Shown here one piece after another: positions 1-7,755 of a stretch of 64,000 nucleotides of DNA (position 1 is its first letter; each line of letters opens with the position of its first letter). The stretch comes from CAYUQT01 sp964446835 (GTDB taxonomy: Bacteria; Planctomycetota; Phycisphaerae; UBA1845; JAFGLZ01): the NCBI GenBank assembly GCA_964446835.1, contig CAYUQT010000028.1, positions 1 through 64,000 of the forward strand, given 5' to 3'. Under the pieces are notes generated by a model. The model saw only the letters and a list, made by a program, of their open reading frames with translations. It had not been told where the DNA came from and ran no database searches. A program made the position numbers and the translations under genes.

Positions 1-467
1 CGATCCCTTGCCGTCCAATTTCCGTGACACACTGGGACAAAGTGAGACATTCGCCGACTCGCCCAATCCGAATACGCTCGCCTCGCCCGCCCACCGACCG
101 AATTCTGACTTCCAACTCCCGACTTCTAACTCCCAACTCCTAACTTCTACCTCCCCCCCCCGCCGAACATGTGACAATACGGGACAAAGTGAGACATCCC
201 CCGCCCCGAACCGCTCGGTTTCCCGTCCGGATACCCGAAGCGTGACGTCCGGCTCCAAACACTGTTCAACGTGACGGAAGAGATGAATGCGGGACTCTCA
301 CCAACGCCTCAACCAAAGGAGGACATGAATCGACCCAACACCACGGCCGACACAAGGAACCATAGATCGTTCCGAGTCCGCCCCGCTTCGTCGCGGCTCG
401 CGCGCACACTCACCGCCTCGGCTTGGGATCGGGACGATTCGCGCCGGTCTCGGCTCGCGCTACCGTA
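1..467. other. Non-coding region with short repeats
   Basis: I see no convincing gene here. Short open frames cover the region but have poor codon character and no family resemblance. The stretch includes pyrimidine-rich tandem variants of a CTTCTAACTCCCAACTCC-like phrase around positions 105-155 and a pair of 27-nt direct repeats described separately. It lies downstream of the minus-strand kinase gene, so it may hold that operon's 3' end. Confidence 0.6.
24..197. repeat. Pair of 27-nt imperfect direct repeats
   Basis: Positions 24-50 and 171-197 share GTGACA, four variable bases, then an identical 17-nt block GGGACAAAGTGAGACAT. About 120 nt of low-complexity, C/T-rich sequence separates them. 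The function is unknown; it could be an intergenic repeat family of this genome. Confidence 0.7.
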
Positions 468-1430
468 TCAGGTCCTCAGGGGCGTCTTTTCCTGGAAGCG
501 GCGGATGTCATCCAGGGGCACGATGCCGGTACTGGCACCGGGGGCCTGGATGCAGTGGGCCGCGGTGGCGTTGCCCAGGGCGGCCGCCTCGGGAACGGGC
601 AGATCGTCGAGCAGGCCGGCCAGGAACCCGGCACTCCAGCAGTCGCCGGCACCCGTGGTATCGACCACGTTGTCCACGCGATAGGCGGGCACATAGGTTT
701 CGCTGCCGTCGGCCTCTCGGCAGAAGGCGCCCTTCTCGTCGAGCTTGATCACGACGTGGACGCAGCCCTTGTCCTGGAGCCATCGCGCCATCTCGGACGG
801 ATCGCTCAGTCCGGTGATCGCTCGGGCCTCCGGCTGGCTCGGGATGAAGTAGTTCAGATAGGGCAGGCACGGCACGATGACCTTGCGCCAGTAGTCCTGG
901 CCGGCCGAGTCGGTGTAGACGGTGTCCAGCAGGGTGACCAGGTCGCCCTCCTGCGCCTGCCGGAGCACCTTGGCGCTCTGCTCGCCGTCGAAGGTCGGCA
1001 TCACCATTGTGCCGGTGACGAAGCAGTAGCGGTGCTTCAGGACGTAGTCCATGTCGATCTCGTCGTCGCGAAGCGTGCCGTTGGTGCCGCAGATATGGAA
1101 GAAGCTCCGCTGTCCGTCGGACCGGACGCTGACGAACGTGAACGGCGTGGTGACTCCCTGGTCGTCGAAGACGACGGCATCGGTGCCCAGACCGTACTTG
1201 CGGGCCTCGCTGATCACGAAGTCGCCGAGGGAGTCGCGCCCGACCTTGATGATGACATCGCAGCCGACCCCCATCTTGCCCAGGGCGATGCCGCAGTTCA
1301 TGGCATTGCCGCCGGTGGTCAGTGTGAGGCTGTCGAAGGTCCGCAGTCCGCCGGGGGGGGGCGGCTCGTCGATCGTTCGGGCGATGGCGTCCACCGTACA
1401 GATGCCGATGTTCAGAATGTCGTGGATCAT
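468..1430 (-). CDS. PfkB-family carbohydrate kinase
   Basis: A 320-residue protein, the usual length for ribokinase/fructokinase-like PfkB enzymes, which phosphorylate a sugar or nucleoside with ATP in the cytoplasm. Visible signatures are the N-terminal glycine-rich GGNAMNCG segment and, near residues 260-275, the DTTGAGD motif that holds the catalytic aspartate and anion hole. The open frame continues upstream, but the ATG at 1430 overlaps the stop of the preceding glycosyltransferase gene (ATGA), which fixes the start and indicates translational coupling. It is the last gene of a three-gene minus-strand operon. The substrate cannot be read from the sequence. Confidence 0.93.
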   Translation of the reverse strand: MIHDILNIGICTVDAIARTIDEPPPPGGLRTFDSLTLTTGGNAMNCGIALGKMGVGCDVIIKVGRDSLGDFVISEARKYGLGTDAVVFDDQGVTTPFTFVSVRSDGQRSFFHICGTNGTLRDDEIDMDYVLKHRYCFVTGTMVMPTFDGEQSAKVLRQAQEGDLVTLLDTVYTDSAGQDYWRKVIVPCLPYLNYFIPSQPEARAITGLSDPSEMARWLQDKGCVHVVIKLDEKGAFCREADGSETYVPAYRVDNVVDTTGAGDCWSAGFLAGLLDDLPVPEAAALGNATAAHCIQAPGASTGIVPLDDIRRFQEKTPLRT

Positions 1431-3499
1431 TCGTGCGGTACCTCGAGTAGTTCGTATAACGCCTTGCCGCTTCGCGCGTCCTTCTCGGAGCACACCAGCC
1501 GGGCTCCGGCGTCGCGCAGCGTCTGGAACAGCTTTTCGTCGATCGACGCGTGCCAGCCGTAGTTGCCCGGCCGGCGGAAACGAGCGATCTCGCTCCAATT
1601 GATGTACACGTGGGTTACGCCCCGCTCGCGAAACCAGCGGGCCAGTTGGGGCCCCGTGGGATGCGTGGCCGCAAAGTCGGCCAGGGGGTTGCGACTGAAC
1701 ACCACGTGGTAGTAACAGGGACGGGCGACGTAAAACGCCCGCGCCTCTCCGACCATCCAGACGACCGTTCCGGCCTCGGGCGTCGACTGGTTGATCGGCT
1801 CGGCTTCGGCCAATGCCAGCCCGACGCCGAACCACCCGAGAGGCCGCCCGTCCGCGTCGCGGGTGTGATCATAGTAGAGGCGTCCGGCGTATACAAGATT
1901 GACGCCCACGCCCAGCAAGAGGGCGGCGATCGAGACGATTCTGAATGCCGATGTCCCCCGCCGATTCGACAGGGCATCCCACCCGCAGGCGCCGAGCAGT
2001 GCCAGCGTCGGGATGATCGGCACGGCGAACCGGGCATACAGGTGCGTGCCCGTCAGCCAGACGGCCAGTTGGACACCGGCGATGACGAGGCACATGCCGA
2101 AGAGGCCTCGGCGAGGTCCCAGGACCGCCGGCAGGGCAAGCAAGCCCAGCAGGAACAGGGCGGGGCCGAACTTCGGTTCGGCAACGAACCGGCCCCATGT
2201 GAGCCGGAGGCGCTCGGTCGGACGGGCCTCCTGCGGGGGCGGGCTATGGGCACGGTCCCACCGCTGGGCGAGTTCGGGGCTCCACAAGCCCGCGCGATAG
2301 CCGAACGTCTGGTGGGCCAGCGGAAAGACGGGGTTGCCCGCGGCTCGCAGGTTGCGAACGAGCCACGGCGAAAACGTGATGGCCGTCCCCACGGTAAAGA
2401 GCAGGAGGCTCATCAGGGGCGCCATCCAGCGGCGGTGGGGCATGGGCCCGCCATCGCCGCGTGTGCCGATCCAAAGGGCGATCAGGGCCAACGGCACAGC
2501 CACCATCGGCACGGCGGTGTATTTGAAACCGCAGGCCAGACCGGCGCTGAGCCCTGCCAGCAGCAGCCAGCCGCTTGGATGGGCCGGCCGGTTCACCCAG
2601 AGGCGGACGAAGATGGCCAGCGAGAGGGCCGTCGCGAAGAGCTGGCCGTTCTCGACATAGGCAACGCCGCTCAGATAGGTCAGCCAGGGGCAGGTGGCGG
2701 CCAGAACGCCGGCGACGATGCCCGGCACGCGACCCAGTTCGCGTCCGGCCAGCCACATCGCGGCCGCGGTCCAGATCGCCAGCGAGGCGTTCAGGAGTTG
2801 GGCCAGTCCGATGCCGTCGAACGGGCCGCCCTTCAGTACGAACGCCAGGAGGTAGAGCATCTCGGCGTTCGAGGGAAAGAAGGTGTAGAGGTTATGCGGC
2901 AACGGCGTGACGCGACCGGCGAGCCAGTATTCCTTGGGGCCGCCGAAGTGGTATTCAAGGACGTCGTATCCGCGCGCCTCGTCGCCCCAGCTCAGCCCCG
3001 GCGGGATGGTCGCTTCGAGCAGGGCGATCGTCAGGAAGACCACCGTCGGCAGCCACAGCAGGTAAGAGGGTCGCAGGCGGAACTCGGCGGGGGTCGGCGG
3101 GCGCGTCGCCCGGTGGTAGGCGTAGAGGCCGGCCCGTGCCGCACATGCCATGACCAGCAGGCCGAGGATCGCCGCCCACGCCAGGCGTTGGAGGATGCCC
3201 AGCGATCCCAACAGCAGGATCAGCAGCGACAGGCCGCCGATTCCGATTCCGGCCGATGCGATGATCTGCCATCGCAGGGGGGTATCGCTGAGCCGCAACA
3301 GGCTGAGGACCCACCAGCCCAGTCCGATGGCCGCCACCCAGACGACGGCGGTCAGGGCCCCGTCGGCGACGATGATCCACGTGGCCAGCGGAGACTCGCG
3401 GATCATGAACCCCATGACGATCAGGGCCAGACAGGCCAGGATGCCTGCCAGGATCAGCGGATGCGAGGATTGGGTCGGCGGATGTTCGGGTTGCTTCAT
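1427..3499 (-). CDS. Multi-spanning membrane glycosyltransferase, ArnT/GT39-like
   Basis: A 690-residue integral membrane protein with roughly a dozen hydrophobic segments. An acidic, aromatic-rich loop follows the second or third segment (WGDEARGYDVLEYH, about residues 175-190). This resembles GT-C fold enzymes such as ArnT and PMT-type mannosyltransferases, which use polyprenyl-phosphate sugars on the outer face of the membrane. The C-terminal soluble part contains GVTHVYINWSE, typical of such tails. The start at 3499 overlaps the stop of the Met8-like gene (ATGA); a 14-residue longer reading exists but is less likely. The exact acceptor is unknown. Confidence 0.8.
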   Translation of the reverse strand: MKQPEHPPTQSSHPLILAGILACLALIVMGFMIRESPLATWIIVADGALTAVVWVAAIGLGWWVLSLLRLSDTPLRWQIIASAGIGIGGLSLLILLLGSLGILQRLAWAAILGLLVMACAARAGLYAYHRATRPPTPAEFRLRPSYLLWLPTVVFLTIALLEATIPPGLSWGDEARGYDVLEYHFGGPKEYWLAGRVTPLPHNLYTFFPSNAEMLYLLAFVLKGGPFDGIGLAQLLNASLAIWTAAAMWLAGRELGRVPGIVAGVLAATCPWLTYLSGVAYVENGQLFATALSLAIFVRLWVNRPAHPSGWLLLAGLSAGLACGFKYTAVPMVAVPLALIALWIGTRGDGGPMPHRRWMAPLMSLLLFTVGTAITFSPWLVRNLRAAGNPVFPLAHQTFGYRAGLWSPELAQRWDRAHSPPPQEARPTERLRLTWGRFVAEPKFGPALFLLGLLALPAVLGPRRGLFGMCLVIAGVQLAVWLTGTHLYARFAVPIIPTLALLGACGWDALSNRRGTSAFRIVSIAALLLGVGVNLVYAGRLYYDHTRDADGRPLGWFGVGLALAEAEPINQSTPEAGTVVWMVGEARAFYVARPCYYHVVFSRNPLADFAATHPTGPQLARWFRERGVTHVYINWSEIARFRRPGNYGWHASIDEKLFQTLRDAGARLVCSEKDARSGKALYELLEVPHE

Positions 3500-4122
3500 G
3501 CCGTCGCCTGCTTCAAGAGGCCGTCGAACCACTGCCGCCACGCATCGGGTCCCTCGCTGAGGAATCGCCGAATCGAGTCTTCTCCGCAGAGCGTCTCAAA
3601 CAGACGGCTGCGATCGGCCTGTCGAGGGATGCTCTGTTTGACGATCGGGCGGATGCGATGAAGTTCCTCGGCCAGCACCGCATAGGATTCGGGGATAGCC
3701 CCTTCGATGCGCTTGCGGAGCGTGGCCGCCAGTTCGGGACTGCTTCCGCCGGTGCCGATGGCGATCTGAATCGGGCCTCGGCGAACGACGGCCGGCACGT
3801 AGAAGTCGCAGTGTTCGGGGTCGTCGGCCACGTTGACGATGGCACCGGCGGCCCGCGCATCGGCGAAGACTGCCGCGTTCACCGTGCGATCGTCGGTGCA
3901 GACCATGACGAGAAAGGCGCCGGTCAGGACCGACGGCTCATAGGGTTGTTCGTGACGGGTGATGTCGTTTCGCGAAAGCAGTTCGGGCTCGAACTTCGGG
4001 CTGACGACATGGACGTCGGCACCGGCCAGGCGCAGGGCCTCGACCTTGCGCGTGGCCACACGCCCACCGCCGATGACGACACACCTTCGCCCGTCAAGAA
4101 CGAGTTGGATGGGATAGCTCAT
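3496..4122 (-). CDS. Precorrin-2 dehydrogenase / sirohydrochlorin ferrochelatase (Met8/CysG N-terminal type)
   Basis: A 208-residue protein of the Met8/CysG-N family, which oxidises precorrin-2 with NAD and may insert iron to give sirohaem. The Rossmann motif VVIGGGRVATRK lies at about residues 14-25. DDPEHCDFYVPA and the GTGGSSPELAATLRKRIE segment are family hallmarks. It has no uroporphyrinogen methyltransferase domain, unlike enteric CysG. The start at 4122 (MSYPIQL) fits the family; the frame stays open upstream for 59 more residues, which look like non-coding read-through. It is the first gene of the Met8-glycosyltransferase-kinase operon, and no other sirohaem gene is nearby. Confidence 0.9.
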   Translation of the reverse strand: MSYPIQLVLDGRRCVVIGGGRVATRKVEALRLAGADVHVVSPKFEPELLSRNDITRHEQPYEPSVLTGAFLVMVCTDDRTVNAAVFADARAAGAIVNVADDPEHCDFYVPAVVRRGPIQIAIGTGGSSPELAATLRKRIEGAIPESYAVLAEELHRIRPIVKQSIPRQADRSRLFETLCGEDSIRRFLSEGPDAWRQWFDGLLKQATA

Positions 4123-4228
4123 GCCTGAGGCTCCCGAATGCAGCGGACGGTTCTCTCGCATCGTATGGCGCCGCCAGGTCCCTGCGCCCGGTATTCTGCA
4201 CGGACAGGGCCCTCTCCCGCAACCTCGC

Positions 4229-5146
4229 TCACGACGGGCCGCCGTCGATGCCGATTGCAGGCGTCTGTGCCCGATGTCTCGGGCCCTTCTTGACGACAAG
4301 GGTCCACACGTCGAGCAGGTTCACGCCCAGGTCGAGGTCGTCGAGTCGGCAGGCTCGGACGAGCCAGGGGAGCCAGCTCAGCGGGCGCCCGCAGACGGAG
4401 GCCAGTTTGGTGGCCATGTAGCCGACGTTCGCCATCACGGGCAAGTGGGCGGCAAACAGAGGGGTCCATCCGGTGCGAAGCGCCATGCGCAGCAGTCCCT
4501 GTCGGCTGAAATAGGTCAGGTGTTCGGGCGGCGTCATCAGATGCCACCAGCGGCCCGTCAGCCGGCAGATCAGGCTGTCGGTGTCTCCCGTGGTCATCAC
4601 GCACACGCCGTCGGGGGTCAGCAGATGCTGCACCTCGACGAGGAGCTGATCGGGTTCGGGCACGTGTTCGATGACGTCGAAGAGGGTGATGACGTCGAAG
4701 TGGTTCCGGGGCATCTGAAGGCTGCGAAGGTCGCCGGATTGGGCCTCGATGCCCAGGTCGTGGCGGACGACGGCAACCGCCTCGGCCGAAACGTCCACGC
4801 CGGAGCAGGCATATTCGGAATTCGCTACAGACAGGAAAGCCCCGGTGCCACAGCCCACATCGAGCAGACGGCCACCTCGGGGCGCGAACCGTCGCAGGAG
4901 GGTCATCCGACGCCGGGCGTTGCCGACCGCGGATCGCCACGCAGCGGCCTCGATGCCCGAACGACCATGCTGGGCCAGCCGTTCGGTGAAGTACTCCTCG
5001 CGGTAGATCCCTCGAAGCTGCTCCGGTGGGGGGGGATTGGCCACGAAGGCGGTTCCACACGAGCGGCAGGATCGGATGTCCCACCGGTCCTTCGTGAACC
5101 AGAGCGAGCAGGGCGTCGTCCGACACGCTGGGCAGCAGTCGATCAT
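4229..5146 (-). CDS. Class I SAM-dependent methyltransferase with N-terminal zinc-ribbon-like Cys cluster
   Basis: A 305-residue protein. The first 40 residues contain CCPACR and SCRSCG pairs, a likely zinc-binding knuckle as in methyltransferases of cell-surface sugar pathways. Motif I, LLDVGCGTGAFL, lies near residues 100-111, followed by FDVITLFDVIEHVPEPD (motif II region). The C-terminal half (GDTDSLICRLTGRWWHLMTPPEHL) matches the family that methylates small molecules or sugar moieties. It lies 106 nt upstream of the Met8-like gene on the same strand. It is divergent from the AMMECR1 gene, with 88 nt between their starts. The substrate is unknown. Confidence 0.9.
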   Translation of the reverse strand: MIDCCPACRTTPCSLWFTKDRWDIRSCRSCGTAFVANPPPPEQLRGIYREEYFTERLAQHGRSGIEAAAWRSAVGNARRRMTLLRRFAPRGGRLLDVGCGTGAFLSVANSEYACSGVDVSAEAVAVVRHDLGIEAQSGDLRSLQMPRNHFDVITLFDVIEHVPEPDQLLVEVQHLLTPDGVCVMTTGDTDSLICRLTGRWWHLMTPPEHLTYFSRQGLLRMALRTGWTPLFAAHLPVMANVGYMATKLASVCGRPLSWLPWLVRACRLDDLDLGVNLLDVWTLVVKKGPRHRAQTPAIGIDGGPS

Positions 5147-5234
5147 GCCAGCGTATTGTACTCGGGGGCGCACGGATGTATATGTGTACCGGCGATGGGA
5201 ATCGTCGGCTTCTCTTCGGTTCGGGAGCGGGCTC

Positions 5235-5804
5235 ATGGATGCTCAGACTCAGCGAGAACTGCTGCAACTGGCACGTCGTTCAGTGCTGGCGGCCTCGAGA
5301 GGCGAGCCGGCTCCGTCCGTCGAAGGGGTGGCAGGCGCGACGGAGGAGTTCTCAGGCGTGTTCGTGACCCTGCACAAGCGGGGTCGCCTCCGCGGGTGTA
5401 TCGGCACGTTTGACCCGTCGGGTACGCTGCCGGAGGCCGTTGCGGAGTATGCGCAAATATCGGCCCTTCACGACCAGCGTTTTCCGCCGGTATCGGAGAA
5501 CGAGGTAGCCGATCTGAATATCGAGATCAGCGTCTTGTCTCCAATTGAGAGAACCATGACCCCTGAGGCCCTTGAAGTGGGCAAGCATGGCATCTACCTG
5601 AAGACGGGGGCGAAGGGCCGGGAAACGACGGCATGCTTCCTGCCCCAAGTGGCTCCGGAACAGGGATGGAACGCCGAAGAGTTCCTCTCGGCCCTGTGTT
5701 CGCAGAAGTGTTGGCCCCCGTTGGCCCCCGACGCGTGGCGTGACACTGAAAGAGTACAAGTTTACCTGTTCACCGCCGATGTCTTCGGTGAAGACGAACG
5801 GTAG
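5235..5804 (+). CDS. AMMECR1 domain protein (AmmeMemoRadiSam A-type)
   Basis: A 189-residue protein of the AMMECR1 family. Diagnostic segments are GVFVTLHKRGRLRGCIGTF (about residues 40-58), which carries the invariant LRGCIG motif, and the VADLNIEISVLSPIE strand. In many prokaryotes the family goes with Memo and a radical SAM protein, but neither partner is in the window. The molecular activity of AMMECR1 is not settled. The start is the ATG at 5235 preceded by GGGAGCGG; the frame is open for 66 more residues upstream, but that part overlaps the divergent methyltransferase start. Confidence 0.93.
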   Translation: MDAQTQRELLQLARRSVLAASRGEPAPSVEGVAGATEEFSGVFVTLHKRGRLRGCIGTFDPSGTLPEAVAEYAQISALHDQRFPPVSENEVADLNIEISVLSPIERTMTPEALEVGKHGIYLKTGAKGRETTACFLPQVAPEQGWNAEEFLSALCSQKCWPPLAPDAWRDTERVQVYLFTADVFGEDER

Positions 5805-5993
5805 TCGGAACCGTCTACAGCCAGAGCCCAGTAGTTCCAGCCGGGCTTATCGGACGCAGTTTCACCCGCTATTTCCTAGGAATCTGGCTTCATTTGGACC
5901 CATGCCCAGACGATAATAGCTGGGGGTTGGAATGGAAAAGCAGCTCGCCCATCCCAATCGTGTGTCACATCGATCCGCTCTTCTTGGTGAGGC

Positions 5994-6344
5994 ATGACCA
6001 TGGCGACCATCCCTGAACAAGAACGCCGAATCGACCCTCGCTATCACATCGACTGGAAGGTGTCCTTGTGGAATGATCCACAGGGGCGAGTGTTCAACGG
6101 CCGGGGGCAAGACCTCAGCCGAGGCGGAGCCTTGGTCGTGTTGCCGATGTCGGTTCCCCTTCGTCCCGGCCAGCTCGTGCAGATGAAGCTTCAGCCTCGG
6201 GCCATCCAGCAGGTCGTGTCCGAGGCGGCCGAAGTCTCTGATACGGCCGCCGAAGTTCGGGACGCCCGTGTGGTGCGCGTTCAGAGAGAGCCTCGCTTCC
6301 TGGAAGGCCTGCAACTGGTGGGCCTGAAGTTCGAGTCGATCTGA
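5994..6344 (+). CDS. PilZ domain protein
   Basis: A single-domain, 116-residue PilZ protein. Both c-di-GMP binding signatures are present: RRIDPR (RxxxR) at residues 11-16 and DLSRGG (DxSxxG) about 25 residues later. It probably acts as a small cytosolic c-di-GMP receptor, possibly for motility or exopolysaccharide. A second ATG at 6000 is an alternative start. It stands alone between longer intergenic stretches, so its target cannot be inferred from neighbours, though flagellar genes occur later in the window. Confidence 0.92.
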   Translation: MTMATIPEQERRIDPRYHIDWKVSLWNDPQGRVFNGRGQDLSRGGALVVLPMSVPLRPGQLVQMKLQPRAIQQVVSEAAEVSDTAAEVRDARVVRVQREPRFLEGLQLVGLKFESI

Positions 6345-6597
6345 CCCGGCCATTTCCTTTCTCTCCGCGAAGGATCATCCCATCGGCCTCGCTATCATGT
6401 TGCGCGAGAGCATCCCGCTTCCAAAGATGAATACGGTTCGTACCGGCAGGCGAACAGAGGCGACGCCGGTCTGTGTCCGCGTGTCATGTCTGTCGATTAC
6501 CGAGCTTCCAGACCCCCACGTCCCCTCGTATTGAGCAGCGCGGTCGGTATGATAGGCCGCGTCGTGTCTCATCTCTATCCTTGTTGAGGAGCGGTTC

Positions 6598-7650
6598 ATG
6601 ACCGGTACGTGCACATCCCTTCTGATTCTGGCGGGTCTCGTTCCCTTGGGGCAGGAGGGGACGTGCATCAAAGACATCACATGGAGGCTGGGGGCAGCCT
6701 TCCCGGAGCTTCGCAAAGGTTGCTCTCTGGGCGTCTTCGAGGGCAAGCCGATTTCGGCGGGCGGGATGCGGCATCCCTGGCAGGAGTCGGCTCGAACGTG
6801 TCAGTACGATCCGGAGAAGAACCAGTGGATCGATCTGCCGGCCCTGCCGAAGGGGCGGGTGTACATGGATGGTGTGTCGCTGGGCGATGCCTTCTATGTC
6901 GTCGGCGGGCGGCGCGAGGGGCAGACGCTCAGTGAGGTTACGCGTCTGACGCGGATCGAAGGACAACGCCGATGGACGGAGATGCCGCCGCTGGCCGTCG
7001 ATTGCGGCTTCATGGCGATGGACACATGGAAGACGCATATCGTGGTTGCCGGGGGCAATCGGTTCAGGAAGGGTCAGGATGCCTTCACGGATAAGACCAC
7101 CATCGGCGTGGTCCAGATGTTCGATACGGCTCGGGCCCAGGAGGGGTGGAGCCGCTTGCCGGACATTCCGGGCCCATCGCGCGGATGGGTGGCGTGCGCC
7201 GTGGTTCGGGACGCCCTGTATCTGTTCGGGGGTGCATACTTCCGTATGGTGGAGGGGAAACGGCAGACCGTTCATCTCCGCGAGACGCTTCGCATGGACC
7301 TGCAATCTCATTCATGGCAGCGGCGGGCCGATCTGCCGTTTGGCCTGAGCGGACACGATGCGGTGGCCTTCGCTGATCGATACGTGATCCTGTTGGGTGG
7401 GGCTCCGGAGTGGTCGCCGCAAGAGGAGAAGTCTTACGGCCGCGTTCCGGGTGAGTACTCGGCCCGGGTGCTGGTCTACGACACGCAGGGCGATCGGTTC
7501 GAGATGCTTCCGACGCCGATGCCTCATGGGGTCAATGATATCCGCGCGGTGTGCATCGGCCGGACGATCTATGCTCTGGGCGGTGAGAATATCGAGAAAG
7601 AGACGTCCAACACGACAAACCACCTTCGCATCGGTACGATCGTGCCGTAA
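6598..7650 (+). CDS. Kelch-repeat beta-propeller protein, NanM-like
   Basis: A 350-residue protein with about six kelch blades. Each has the glycine doublet and spaced aromatic pattern, for example DAFYVVGGRR, DALYLFGGAYF, RYVILLGG and RTIYALGGEN. The N-terminus is hydrophobic (CTSLLILAGLVPLG) and may be a short signal peptide for export. The architecture resembles N-acetylneuraminate epimerase (NanM) and related propellers in sugar-utilisation loci, but specificity cannot be assigned. A GAGGAG ribosome-binding site precedes the ATG. The heparinase-type gene follows 105 nt downstream, which suggests a shared role in polysaccharide or sugar-acid breakdown. Confidence 0.85.
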   Translation: MTGTCTSLLILAGLVPLGQEGTCIKDITWRLGAAFPELRKGCSLGVFEGKPISAGGMRHPWQESARTCQYDPEKNQWIDLPALPKGRVYMDGVSLGDAFYVVGGRREGQTLSEVTRLTRIEGQRRWTEMPPLAVDCGFMAMDTWKTHIVVAGGNRFRKGQDAFTDKTTIGVVQMFDTARAQEGWSRLPDIPGPSRGWVACAVVRDALYLFGGAYFRMVEGKRQTVHLRETLRMDLQSHSWQRRADLPFGLSGHDAVAFADRYVILLGGAPEWSPQEEKSYGRVPGEYSARVLVYDTQGDRFEMLPTPMPHGVNDIRAVCIGRTIYALGGENIEKETSNTTNHLRIGTIVP

Positions 7651-7755
7651 GCGGAGCAGTACATCGGCCCTTGCGACGCGAGGAGCCCTGCCAGGCGAAC
7701 GGACGATCCACAATGATCGTGATGCGTGGTCTGATTTCAGTCGGAGGCATGTGGG

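Noticed and set aside
271..684. 137-codon ORF near the window start
   Set aside because: It overlaps the sugar kinase on the other strand, has no homology signals and poor codon character.
1550..3661. 703-codon plus-strand ORF opposite the glycosyltransferase
   Set aside because: It is the antisense shadow of a GC-rich membrane protein gene; its translation is low-complexity Arg/Gln/Gly-rich and has no domain.
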